Below, one piece after another: positions 1-7,823 of a DNA stretch of 16,089 bases. Both the position numbers and the translations under genes were made by a program. This stretch comes from Sulfurimonas sp. (GTDB lineage Bacteria; Campylobacterota; Campylobacteria; Campylobacterales; Sulfurimonadaceae), in NCBI GenBank assembly GCA_015487435.1, contig WFPU01000040.1, positions 1-16,089 of the forward strand. The letters run 5' to 3'. The notes beneath the pieces are model-generated. The model did no database searches and was not told the DNA's origin. It saw only the letters and a program-made list of their open reading frames with translations. How positions within the stretch are numbered: position 1 is the stretch's first letter; each line of letters begins with the position of its first letter.

Positions 1-471
1 GCACTTTCCCTCATAGATAATGATATGAGTAACTTTGAAAAATTAGGAGTTGTTAGTGATAATATGCTTTTATTTTGTGCTGGATTTTTACTAGAGGCAT
101 CAAGGAGATTTCATGTAGTTTTAGCTGGTGGAACTCAAATGGCAGCTTGCTTGTTGGTAGCTGATAAATTAAAAGAAGATGTGCTTATGAGAATTAAACA
201 TGACAATATTACACTAGCCACTACAGCATGGGTAGCTAAAGATGAAAACTCAAATATACAAAATATTTTATCAAAACTAAGTTATACACCACACGCAATA
301 TATACAGATTTTTCTTTTGCTTCTACAGAGATACCAGTTTTGAAAAAATATGACGATGGTGAAGCTAAAGAGGGAGTAGGAGCAGGGGCTGCTTTAGCTT
401 ATGCAGTGGTAAATAAAAAAACAAATGAAGAGATTCTAAAAGCTATAGAGCTTTTGATATACTCTATGTAA
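1..471 (+). CDS. CobT-like phosphoribosyltransferase family protein, C-terminal part (5' truncated)
   Basis: The frame is open from base 1 (Ala-Leu-Ser-Leu...) through the Met at base 25, so the gene continues to the left of the window. About 156 residues are visible, roughly the C-terminal half of the usual ~350. The segment with LAGGTQMAA, followed by the terminal EGVGAGAALAYA glycine/alanine motif, matches the nicotinate-nucleotide:dimethylbenzimidazole phosphoribosyltransferase-like family (the TIGR00303/UPF0284 type of CobT relative). Classical CobT makes alpha-ribazole phosphate for the lower ligand of cobalamin. Members of this sub-family are not all proven to do this, so a cobamide role is inference. 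The Met at base 25 lies inside the conserved domain and is not the true start. The gene converges on the Suv3-like gene. Confidence 0.72.
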   Translation, partial: ALSLIDNDMSNFEKLGVVSDNMLLFCAGFLLEASRRFHVVLAGGTQMAACLLVADKLKEDVLMRIKHDNITLATTAWVAKDENSNIQNILSKLSYTPHAIYTDFSFASTEIPVLKKYDDGEAKEGVGAGAALAYAVVNKKTNEEILKAIELLIYSM

Positions 472-613
472 TATATGAATTTTTTTCATCCTGAACTTGA
501 GCTTTCGTCATTCCGTGCTTGACACGGAATCTAGTTAATCCTTAATTTAATGTCAGTGCCTCAGGAAAAGTGTAACGAAAGAATTTCTTAAAATTTTAAT
601 CATAAAAGCTATA
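472..613. repeat. Convergent gap with a dispersed-type palindromic repeat
   Basis: This 142-bp gap separates two convergent genes. Its core is an inverted repeat at 510-530, ATTCCGTG / CTTGA / CACGGAAT: 8 perfect base pairs with a 5-base loop. The core sits in a longer stretch of the type GTCATTCCGTG...CACGGAATCT, which resembles palindromic units scattered through many bacterial genomes (family recognition from memory, not from a search). Further short complements occur: CTTTCGT near 502 with ACGAAAG near 576, and CCTGA near 490 with TCAGG near 562. The first pair encloses the core, but the two flanking pairs cross each other and cannot form a single nested fold. No second copy is present in the window. 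It may also act as a bidirectional terminator, although neither side has a clear U-run. Confidence 0.6.
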
Positions 614-3412
614 TTACCTTCTTCTGCCTCTATGACTACTGTGTCCACGACCTGTATAATTTTTTCTAAAGCATCTGTTACAAATGTTGTGTTTTGAGTT
701 GTGCGCAAGTGGTGTGCTACATAATCTACATGTTTGAACAAAACTTGGCTGATGAAGAGAATGCTCTATATATTTATTTAAAACACCTCGATGCACCCTT
801 GCTTTTTGCTCATCTAAAAAATAATCTTTAAAACGATAACTAAGCCATAAATATAGTGAAATCTCTTTTACCATATCCTCGGCTCTTAATAAATCTTCTG
901 TAGTAATTGCGTGTTTACCAACTAAAGGTGTAGCTATATATGGTATAACTTTTTTTTGTTCTAAAGAGAGTGCATAAGAATTAAATGATGAAACAATATA
1001 TGGTGATTTTAGTGTTAATGGCGCACATGCTAAATGATATTTTGTAGCAATATCAAGGTCATACTCATCTACAATTTTTGCGACTTCAAGCAAATCTTGA
1101 AGATTTGAAGCAACAAAAGGTCCATTAAACACCATGTTTTTTACAAAAAACTTTAGTACCTCATACAAAGAACGCTCTTCTAAGATGGTGGAAACAAGTT
1201 TAATATGCTCCAAATTTGCCATCACATTAAAAGGGATTATTATCTCTTTATCCTCTTTATAAAAATTCTTTTGGATTATTTTTAATACATCCGCACTTAA
1301 AGCACCTACAAAGCCCTCTTCATTTAAACCAAATCTACCAGCCCTACCTGAAATTTGATGTATCTCACTTGGCATTAAAGTTCTTTGAGATATCCCATCA
1401 AATTTTTCAGCTTTTGAAAACAATATTGTCTCAATCGGTAAATTTAAACCCATGGCTATAGCGTCTGTAGCTATTAAAATCTCTGTCTCTCCAGTACGAA
1501 ATCGTCTTGCTTCTTCTCGTCTAACTTCAGGAGACAAGTTTCCATAAATAACACTTACGCTAAACTTTTTTGAAAAGTTTTGCTTTAGTTTTAACACATC
1601 TTTTCTGCTAAAAGCAATAATCGCACTTCCCTTTTTAACATTTTGTACACTTGTGTGAGTATCAAGCAATCTAAGTGGGTTTTTACGCTCAAATTCGATT
1701 ATTTCTAACTCCTCTCCCAAATACTCTGCAAGGGCTATTATGGCGTCTTTAGAGTTTGATGAGCCTGTCATAATAATCTCATTTGCAGGTGCGCCTATAA
1801 TCGCGTTTGCCCATGCCCAGCCACGATCATCATCATCAATCATCTGAACCTCATCAATCACACAAACATCTACATCAACTTCAAAATTTATCATCTCTAT
1901 AGTTGAACTTATATGAGTAGCATCTTCATTTAAAATTTGCTCTTCTCCTGTTATAAGTGAAGCGTCAATCCCATTGTCTTTTAAACCCTCATAACCCTCT
2001 AGTGCTAAAAGTCTAAGTGGTGCAAGATAATAACCTGTATCTGCAGTTTGTAGTTTTTGTATAGCCTCATAAGTTTTCCCACTATTTGTTGGACCAATAT
2101 GAAGAGTTAACTTTCGTCGCATTTGTCTAGCCATAGGAAATAGATTTTTAAAATCTCTTATAGTTTGAGCTAATAATGCTTGTCTTTGAAATTTTAAAAT
2201 CTCCTCTTGCATAGAGTATATAAATTTTTTTACTGTTTTTCTAGCTACTTTTGGATTAATAACTAAAGATATTGGTAGCATATCAAGTAAATATGTGTAT
2301 ATTTTTTTATATAAAATCTCCTCACTAAGATTGAGTTGTGTTGCATAGGTCTTACACTCATCAACAATGGCTGAAAGCTCTTTTAAAAATTGATTTTCAT
2401 GCTCAAGTTTTGCCTCCTCTACAACTCCACTAAAATCAAGTCTTTCATCATTCCAAATATCTTTTAAAAGTGAATTAAGCTCTATATGCAAATCTAATTT
2501 ATATTTGAAGCTCTCCTGTGAGTTTGGCAGTTTTATAGTTTGTTCAATCTGCACTAATATCTCTTCATTATGAAGCTCTAGCGAAACTAAAGGCAGGTGT
2601 ATTGAGATTATAGAGTTTAGTAACTCCTCTTTGATAAGTGGATATTTTAAATAAGATTTTGGAGGAGATGAACGAAGCGCGCTTACTATCTCTTTTTGAG
2701 TTAAAATAGTGTGTGGATTTGGAATATTTTCAATGAACTTATTAACACTATCTTGATATTTTTTTTGAGTACTTTCTTTATCTTGTTCAATCTTAGAGAT
2801 TATTGCCTCATATTCATTTTCGCTAAGATATTCATAACTATAAGTTGGAGTATTTAAAGTATGGATTTTATAAAAACTTTGTCCATATATAATATAATGA
2901 ATATTTGCATTAAATTCAAAACTATCATCAATATCAAAAAATCCATCAAGTTTTTTCTCTAATGCAACTTTTTTAACCTCAAATCTTATATGTTTTATTT
3001 TTGATTCTACCTTTGCAGGGGTTATCTTTTTAGCTCGCTTATCTCCAAATTCTGCATAAAGTATGGCTGATTCTTCTTTAGTTATGTCAAATTCTGATAA
3101 AATCTCATCTAGCTTATCTATACTAGTTATAGGTGGTTCTTTTTTTTTATCAGAAAAGTAAATTTTTCCCTCATTTGCAAAAAATTCGACTATTAGTCTG
3201 CGATAAACATTATCAGCTTCAGACCAAATCATACGAATAGTTTTAATCAATAACTCACGAGAATGCTCTATCTCATATATGCCCAAATAATGGAACAATT
3301 CACTTAATGTCTCACTCTCTACCCGCTCAACTCCAACATCAAATGGATCGCCATCAAAATATTGTTTTATTTGTTGGTTTGTTTTAGTGTTTTTTTTATT
3401 TTTTTTTGACAT
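614..3412 (-). CDS. Suv3-like superfamily 2 RNA helicase with C-terminal zinc ribbon
   Basis: Protein of 932 residues if translated from the ATG at 3412. An upstream in-frame ATG at 3451 would add 13 residues but has no ribosome site and would run into the opposite gene's promoter. Numbering from 3412, residues 1-430 are a long N-terminal part I cannot assign. Walker A GPTNSGKT is at about 440-447, the DEVQ box at about 520-523, and motif VI QISGRAGRFG at about 686-695. The layout and motif wording are those of Suv3, the mitochondrial degradosome helicase, so ATP-driven RNA (or RNA/DNA) unwinding is likely; the bacterial role is not established. Near the C-terminus CRLC and CNRC (Cys 895, 898, 911, 914) form a zinc-ribbon-like site, followed by a basic GRG/HRGRRR tail suited to RNA binding. 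Codons 2-8 contain A9-T-A8. The gene is transcribed alone, divergent from the zinc cluster. Confidence 0.85.
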   Translation of the reverse strand: MSKKNKKNTKTNQQIKQYFDGDPFDVGVERVESETLSELFHYLGIYEIEHSRELLIKTIRMIWSEADNVYRRLIVEFFANEGKIYFSDKKKEPPITSIDKLDEILSEFDITKEESAILYAEFGDKRAKKITPAKVESKIKHIRFEVKKVALEKKLDGFFDIDDSFEFNANIHYIIYGQSFYKIHTLNTPTYSYEYLSENEYEAIISKIEQDKESTQKKYQDSVNKFIENIPNPHTILTQKEIVSALRSSPPKSYLKYPLIKEELLNSIISIHLPLVSLELHNEEILVQIEQTIKLPNSQESFKYKLDLHIELNSLLKDIWNDERLDFSGVVEEAKLEHENQFLKELSAIVDECKTYATQLNLSEEILYKKIYTYLLDMLPISLVINPKVARKTVKKFIYSMQEEILKFQRQALLAQTIRDFKNLFPMARQMRRKLTLHIGPTNSGKTYEAIQKLQTADTGYYLAPLRLLALEGYEGLKDNGIDASLITGEEQILNEDATHISSTIEMINFEVDVDVCVIDEVQMIDDDDRGWAWANAIIGAPANEIIMTGSSNSKDAIIALAEYLGEELEIIEFERKNPLRLLDTHTSVQNVKKGSAIIAFSRKDVLKLKQNFSKKFSVSVIYGNLSPEVRREEARRFRTGETEILIATDAIAMGLNLPIETILFSKAEKFDGISQRTLMPSEIHQISGRAGRFGLNEEGFVGALSADVLKIIQKNFYKEDKEIIIPFNVMANLEHIKLVSTILEERSLYEVLKFFVKNMVFNGPFVASNLQDLLEVAKIVDEYDLDIATKYHLACAPLTLKSPYIVSSFNSYALSLEQKKVIPYIATPLVGKHAITTEDLLRAEDMVKEISLYLWLSYRFKDYFLDEQKARVHRGVLNKYIEHSLHQPSFVQTCRLCSTPLAHNSKHNICNRCFRKNYTGRGHSSHRGRRR

Positions 3413-3441
3413 GTGTAATTGTAGCCTAAAACAATATAGGG

Positions 3442-3447
3442 TATAAT
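3442..3447 (+). promoter_or_regulatory. Predicted -10 box of the zinc-uptake cluster (possible leaderless start)
   Basis: A perfect TATAAT lies 6 bases before the ATG at 3454, and GGG precedes it. By the standard -10 to +1 distance, transcription would begin at about 3454, on the start codon itself. No good Shine-Dalgarno site is seen at normal spacing. The only 41 bp between the two divergent start codons (3412 and 3454) must also hold the promoter of the helicase gene. Confidence 0.5.
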
Positions 3448-3453
3448 TCATCT

Positions 3454-3720
3454 ATGAAACTAAGAGTATTAATATCTTTATTTTTTATCATTGCTACAAC
3501 TTTTGGGGCTATTCATGAGGTAAAGCATATTGAACATGGAGAGAGTACTTCATGTCTTGTTTGTCATGTTAGCGATAACTTAGTATCTGCTGATCTTATT
3601 GATAATACTCAAGATATAGAAATTTTTCACTTTAAAAAAGTGCTAGAGAACAACTCAGTTTTATCTTCTTTTATAAAGAAACATTCCAATCAAAATCGTG
3701 CACCACCTTTAATCTCATAA
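3454..3720 (+). CDS. Small secreted His/Cys-rich protein, putative periplasmic metal-binding partner
   Basis: 88 residues. Residues 1-19 form a signal peptide (Lys/Arg start, hydrophobic LISLFFIIATTF core, likely cleavage after FGA). The mature protein begins with a dense set of possible metal ligands, H21, E22, H25, E27, H28, C34, C37 and H38, and ends in NRAPPLIS. I do not recognise a named family, although the RAPP ending and Cys-x-x-Cys recall small proteins found near metal transport genes. It opens a same-strand series (outer-membrane protein, ZnuA-like, ZnuB-like), so zinc binding or delivery is the best guess. C34-x-x-C37-H38 is formally a CXXCH heme site, but nothing else supports a cytochrome. 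A disulfide-linked fold is also possible. The start is fixed by the signal peptide and the promoter position. Confidence 0.7.
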   Translation: MKLRVLISLFFIIATTFGAIHEVKHIEHGESTSCLVCHVSDNLVSADLIDNTQDIEIFHFKKVLENNSVLSSFIKKHSNQNRAPPLIS

Positions 3721-3776
3721 CTACCTAACACAAAATAAAAACTTTACAAAAATAAAATATATTAATTAGGATAATT

Positions 3777-5060
3777 ATGCAAAAAATATTACTATCTAGC
3801 ACACTATGTGCAACAATGGTTTGTGCGTCAATAGATATTCTTCCAACTGAAAAAAGAACTTTTGAACAATCAAAATTTATACCAGATATCTCTTTGATAC
3901 TTGATGCTTCTTTTGTTAATAGAGATATTGCTGATGACGAAGTTACTCATTTAGAGATACCAGGTATTGCTCATGGCTTAATTGGTACTCATGGACATGA
4001 TGGAGATACTCACACAAGCAATAATGCAAACAACGGCTTTAACCTTAACTATGCAGAATTAGTACTTTCAAGTTCCGTTGATCCGTTTTTTACTATGGAC
4101 GGTATTTTTCATTATTCAGAAAATGGAGTTGAAATAGAAGAGCTTTATTTTACAAGCACAGCTATAGGATTTGGAACAAAAATAAAAGGTGGAAAATTTA
4201 ATTCTAATTTTGGATATTTAAATGAACAGCACTACCATTCTTACAGTTTTGCAGATATGCCTTTAGTTTATGAATCTTTTTTAGGGATGCACGGTATAAA
4301 TGAAAAAGGTCTTCAACTCCAATGGACAGCCCCAACATCTACATACTTAATGATTGGTTTAGAAATTTTACAAGGAGACAATGAACAGATGTTTGGAAAC
4401 CAAACTATAGGATTTACGGAGGATGGCTCAATCTCTCAATACGCAGATGCACCAAGTTTATTTGTAACCTATGCAAAAACATCTTTTGATATTGATGATA
4501 CAACTATTTTAGCTGGTGTATCTTATGCTAAAGGAACTACAAGACTAGATCGTAGTGATGAGGAGGAAAATGCATATGCAATTAGTGGTGATTCTATGCT
4601 TTATGGTATTGATTTGACAATAAAACACTACTTTAATTCATACAGCTTTTTATCTCTGCAGAGTGAGTTTTTAGGTAGAAAAATTGAAGGAATTTTATAT
4701 TCTGATATTGATACCTCTGTGATGCCTTATACCTTTACAGCTCAAGATATAACAAAAACACAAAGCGGAATCTATACTCAGCTTATATATGCTAATAATA
4801 AAAATTGGGCAATGGGTCTTAGATATGAAACATTTTTAAAAAATGATATTATTTTAGATAATATAAATTCTGATAAACCAACTAATCTAGATAAGTATAG
4901 TTTAATGATTGAGTATAATACAAGTGAATTTGCAAAATTTAGATTACAATATAACCGTAATAATGCTTTATATAATGAAAAAGGTGAACAACAACATGTT
5001 AATACCATTATACTTCAAGCAAATATATCTATTGGCGCACATGCAGCTCATTCATTTTAA
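3777..5060 (+). CDS. Outer-membrane beta-barrel protein with His-rich segment, probable zinc porin/receptor
   Basis: 427 residues. The signal peptide ends near VCA (residue 17). The body has alternating hydrophobic strands with aromatic ends, and the last residue is Phe, as expected for an outer-membrane barrel recognised by the Bam machinery. Residues 58-79 hold five histidines (58, 66, 72, 74, 79) with several Asp, and a second group (H152, H154, H172) follows in NEQHYHSYSFAD. These suggest binding of Zn2+ or a similar metal at the surface or pore mouth. No TonB box or plug domain is evident, so it looks like a porin-type barrel rather than a classical ZnuD receptor. An AGGA ribosome site precedes the ATG. 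It lies 56 bp after the small His/Cys gene and 10 bp before the ZnuA-like gene, so co-transcription is likely. Metal specificity is inferred from context. Confidence 0.7.
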   Translation: MQKILLSSTLCATMVCASIDILPTEKRTFEQSKFIPDISLILDASFVNRDIADDEVTHLEIPGIAHGLIGTHGHDGDTHTSNNANNGFNLNYAELVLSSSVDPFFTMDGIFHYSENGVEIEELYFTSTAIGFGTKIKGGKFNSNFGYLNEQHYHSYSFADMPLVYESFLGMHGINEKGLQLQWTAPTSTYLMIGLEILQGDNEQMFGNQTIGFTEDGSISQYADAPSLFVTYAKTSFDIDDTTILAGVSYAKGTTRLDRSDEEENAYAISGDSMLYGIDLTIKHYFNSYSFLSLQSEFLGRKIEGILYSDIDTSVMPYTFTAQDITKTQSGIYTQLIYANNKNWAMGLRYETFLKNDIILDNINSDKPTNLDKYSLMIEYNTSEFAKFRLQYNRNNALYNEKGEQQHVNTIILQANISIGAHAAHSF

Positions 5061-5070
5061 GAGGTAAAAT

Positions 5071-5946
5071 ATGAAATTTTTTTTAATCCTGCTTTTACCT
5101 CTTGCTCTTTTTGCAAAGTTAAATATTGCTGTTTCTTACCCATATATTGGTGCTCTTACAAAGAGCATTGGTGGTAAAAATATAAATATTATTGTTTTAG
5201 CAAAAGGAGATTGGGATCCACACTTTGTAGTCCCTCGCCCATCACTTATTTCTAAAATAAGAAATGCTGATGGACTCATTATTAACGGTGGGCAGTTAGA
5301 AATTGGTTGGTTACCTCAACTTATAAATAGAGGCGCAAATCCAAAAACAAAGGTTGGTGCAAAAAGTTTTTTAGATCTTTCTCATCATATAAAAATGATT
5401 TTAAAACCTAAAAATGTAGATCGTTCTGGTGGAGATATCCATCCAGATGGAAATCCACACTTTCATCTTGACCCAAATAATATTTTAATTTTGGCAGATA
5501 CAATTAAAAGATATTTATCCTCTATAGATATAACTAACTCAAAAGCATATGAAAAAAATTATGAAATATTTATAAAGATGTTCAAAATTAAGATTGATGA
5601 ATGGAACAAAAAAATGTCAAATAAAAAAGGTTTAAAAGTTATACAATTTCATAATAATTTAGCTTATTTTATAAAAGCTTATGGACTTAAAAATATAGCT
5701 ACAATTGAACCACTACCTGGTATTCCAGCATCATCAAAACACATTATGAATCTTATAAAACTTATTAAAAAAGAAAAACCATTTTGTATACTTCATGATG
5801 TTTATCACTCTACAAAAACTGCTAAATATATCTCATCTAAAACAGATATACCAATTGTATTGATGCCCCATGACATAAACTCTTTAGATTCAATAAAGGA
5901 TTTAACCTCTTTATTTGATTATTTAACAAGTGCTTTAGATGATTGA
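5071..5946 (+). CDS. znuA: ZnuA-like periplasmic metal-binding protein of an ABC transporter
   Basis: 291 residues, normal for cluster A-I (ZnuA/MntC/TroA) solute-binding proteins. The signal peptide ends near FA (residue 15). Expected metal ligands are visible: H51 in DPHF, H130/H132 in HPDGNPHFHLDP, H194 in FHNN, and an acidic residue near D268 in MPHDIN. The long charged His-rich loop of Escherichia coli ZnuA is absent, although H124 and H105/H106 add some histidines. It should capture Zn2+ (Mn2+ cannot be excluded) in the periplasm and hand it to the permease. An AGAGG ribosome site sits 7 bases before the ATG. Its end overlaps the permease gene by 8 bases. Codons 2-5 contain a run of eight T. 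Confidence 0.85.
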   Translation: MKFFLILLLPLALFAKLNIAVSYPYIGALTKSIGGKNINIIVLAKGDWDPHFVVPRPSLISKIRNADGLIINGGQLEIGWLPQLINRGANPKTKVGAKSFLDLSHHIKMILKPKNVDRSGGDIHPDGNPHFHLDPNNILILADTIKRYLSSIDITNSKAYEKNYEIFIKMFKIKIDEWNKKMSNKKGLKVIQFHNNLAYFIKAYGLKNIATIEPLPGIPASSKHIMNLIKLIKKEKPFCILHDVYHSTKTAKYISSKTDIPIVLMPHDINSLDSIKDLTSLFDYLTSALDD

Positions 5947-6685
5947 TATTTTATTAATACCAATTGCACTAGTAGCTATCCTTGTTATGATGCACTCATG
6001 GTTTGGTATAGGGATACTTAAGAGAGGAATTATATTTACAGATTTAGCCATAGCACAATTTGCTGCTCTTGGCTCTGCTATAAGCCTAGGATATTTTCAT
6101 GAAAAATATTTTTATCTTTTAACATTAACTTTTGCCCTTCTAAGTGCTTTTTTAATAGCAATCGCTTCACAAAGAAAGATAAAACTAGAACCATTTATAG
6201 GACTTTTATATGTCTTAGGTGCAAGTGGCATTATGATGGTCCTTGCTCATTCGGCTGAGGGGATGGAGCATTTTAAATCTCTTCTTGCAAGTGATATCTT
6301 ATTTACCCCACCAATTGATGTTTTAAAGAGTGCTATTATATATATGTTAATAGCTTTAATACTATGGAAAGTTTACCCAAAATTAACAGGATTCTTTAGA
6401 GAACTTACATTTTTTTCTTTACTAGCATTAACTGTAACTTCATCTGTTAATCTTGCTGGTGTGCTTGTTGTTTTTGTACTTCTTATAGCACCACCGTTTG
6501 TAGTTTTATCTCTTAATGTTAAAAAACCTTTACTTTATAGTTTTTACTTCGGATGGTTTTTTAGTATTTTTGCCATACTAATATCATTTTTTTATGATCT
6601 TCCAACAGGTTATACAATAGTATTTTTTGGTGCCTTGCTTAGCTCTATTATAGTTTTGCTTAACTCTAAAAAAGTTACCCCATAG
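5939..6685 (+). CDS. znuB: ZnuB-like ABC-3 family metal permease
   Basis: 248 residues, almost wholly hydrophobic, with about seven or eight membrane segments. The segment KRGIIFTDLAIAQFAALGSA (about residues 28-47) corresponds to the conserved RG.F..DA..HA..G region of ABC-3 permeases, and the AGVLVVFVLLIAPP block (about 173-186) is also typical. It forms the inner-membrane channel for metal delivered by the adjacent ZnuA-like protein. The start overlaps the previous gene by 8 bases, so translational coupling is likely; no strong ribosome site is seen. The matching ATPase (ZnuC) is not encoded next to it or anywhere in the window. The 3' end overlaps the opposite-strand MFS gene by 11 bases. 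Confidence 0.85.
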   Translation: MIDILLIPIALVAILVMMHSWFGIGILKRGIIFTDLAIAQFAALGSAISLGYFHEKYFYLLTLTFALLSAFLIAIASQRKIKLEPFIGLLYVLGASGIMMVLAHSAEGMEHFKSLLASDILFTPPIDVLKSAIIYMLIALILWKVYPKLTGFFRELTFFSLLALTVTSSVNLAGVLVVFVLLIAPPFVVLSLNVKKPLLYSFYFGWFFSIFAILISFFYDLPTGYTIVFFGALLSSIIVLLNSKKVTP

Positions 6686-7778
6686 ATAACTTTCTCTTCC
6701 AAAGAGATAAACTTCCAAATGCTAAAAATACAACTACACTAGCACTTAAAAACAGATATTCTGGAAAATATTCATACATATACCCACTATATAGTGCTCC
6801 TACAAATGCTCCAAATCCATAAGTTATTCCTGAGAAAAATTGTTGTGCTAAAGATTTATGTTTATAAAGAACAAACAAATAACTAATTGCTGCTGAATGA
6901 AATAATGCAAATGATAGAGCATGTAGGCTTTGTGAGAAAAACAATATAGGCAGATTTTGTGGAAACATAAACACTAAAAACCACCTAATAGCCGTTATAA
7001 AAGTTGTAATTTGCAGAACTAAAAGTAGGTTATTACGCAAAAATCTTCCTTGAAAGAAAAGCATAAATACTTCTACAACAACTCCAAAACTCCAAAGATA
7101 TATTGTCATATCAAGACTTAACCCAAAATCTGTTTCATATATGGTAAAAAAGTTATAAAACGGACCAAATCCAACTTGCATCAATGTCAAGCCCAACCAA
7201 AGCTTCCAGTCCTTTAGTATGTTTATATCATTTTTTTCTTCACTTGTTTTATTTAGTACTTCTTTTTCGCCTTGAACAATTATATAAGCTGTTATTACTA
7301 CAAAAAACGAGATAACTAAAAGATACAAAAGTGCTACACTTGGTGGATCTAAGAACTTAACTAACACTAGTGACACTAAAATAAATCCAAGCGAGCCAAA
7401 AAGCCTAATCTTTCCATATTTCTCTTTGCCTAAATTGTTTAATGAAATTAGCTCAATGTATGGGAGAACCAAACTAAGCCCAATCCCAATCCCAATGTTT
7501 GAAAAAAGTAATCTATAGAAACTATCTAAAGAAAAGTAAAAGGAGATAGCACTAAGTATCATAATACTCAACGCAAAGTTAAAGCTTTTGACATTAAGCT
7601 TTAATCCTTTTATAAACAAAAAAGGAACAACAAAACGAACTAGGGGTGCTGCTGCAAAAATAATCCCAATATCACTAGCACTATAACCACTAAGTTCTAG
7701 TACTTTTGGTAAAAATATAACATATACGCCAATAAGGGCAAAATAAAAAAAATAAAATAAAGCTAAGAGTAATTGCAT
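6675..7778 (-). CDS. MFS transporter of the HcaT/LacY-like (MFS_1-like) group
   Basis: 367 residues with about a dozen hydrophobic segments, short for an MFS protein but typical of this group. The segment EKYGKIRLFGSLGFILVS (about residues 118-135) matches the signature seen in phenylpropionate (HcaT) and nucleoside/sugar H+ symporter relatives. The substrate cannot be read from the sequence. The ATG at 7778 starts directly at the first membrane segment. It is not preceded by a ribosome site but has a perfect TATAAT five bases upstream. The 3' end overlaps the ZnuB-like gene by 11 bases tail to tail, so neither gene has room for its own terminator outside the other. It is probably a single-gene unit, and no functional link to zinc uptake is shown. 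Confidence 0.8.
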   Translation of the reverse strand: MQLLLALFYFFYFALIGVYVIFLPKVLELSGYSASDIGIIFAAAPLVRFVVPFLFIKGLKLNVKSFNFALSIMILSAISFYFSLDSFYRLLFSNIGIGIGLSLVLPYIELISLNNLGKEKYGKIRLFGSLGFILVSLVLVKFLDPPSVALLYLLVISFFVVITAYIIVQGEKEVLNKTSEEKNDINILKDWKLWLGLTLMQVGFGPFYNFFTIYETDFGLSLDMTIYLWSFGVVVEVFMLFFQGRFLRNNLLLVLQITTFITAIRWFLVFMFPQNLPILFFSQSLHALSFALFHSAAISYLFVLYKHKSLAQQFFSGITYGFGAFVGALYSGYMYEYFPEYLFLSASVVVFLAFGSLSLWKRKLSMG

Positions 7779-7783
7779 AGCTA

Positions 7784-7789
7784 ATTATA
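7784..7789 (-). promoter_or_regulatory. Predicted -10 box of the MFS gene (possible leaderless start)
   Basis: On the - strand a perfect TATAAT (in GGATATAATTAGCT) ends 5 bases before the ATG at 7778. The expected +1 is at about 7777, within one base of the start codon. No Shine-Dalgarno site is present. Confidence 0.5.
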
Positions 7790-7823
7790 TCCAACTATCT
7801 CTTTTTGTCTTACTAATTACATC

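Noticed and set aside
553..741. Open frame on the - strand overlapping the helicase C-terminus
   Set aside because: It lies out of frame within the conserved zinc-ribbon coding region and has no recognisable protein features.
3406..3447. TTGACA at 3406-3411 as the -35 box of the zinc cluster
   Set aside because: It is 30 bases from the TATAAT at 3442, too far for a standard promoter, and it overlaps the helicase start codon.
3553..3570. CXXCH motif (CLVCH) in the small secreted protein as a c-type heme site
   Set aside because: The protein has no Met beyond the initiator, there are no cytochrome maturation genes nearby, and the surrounding His/Glu residues fit metal binding better. A single five-residue match is weak.
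6693..6707. TCTCTT-CCA-AAGAGA hairpin as a terminator of the ZnuB-like gene
   Set aside because: The stem is short and AT-rich, no T-run follows on the + strand, and it lies inside the MFS coding sequence.
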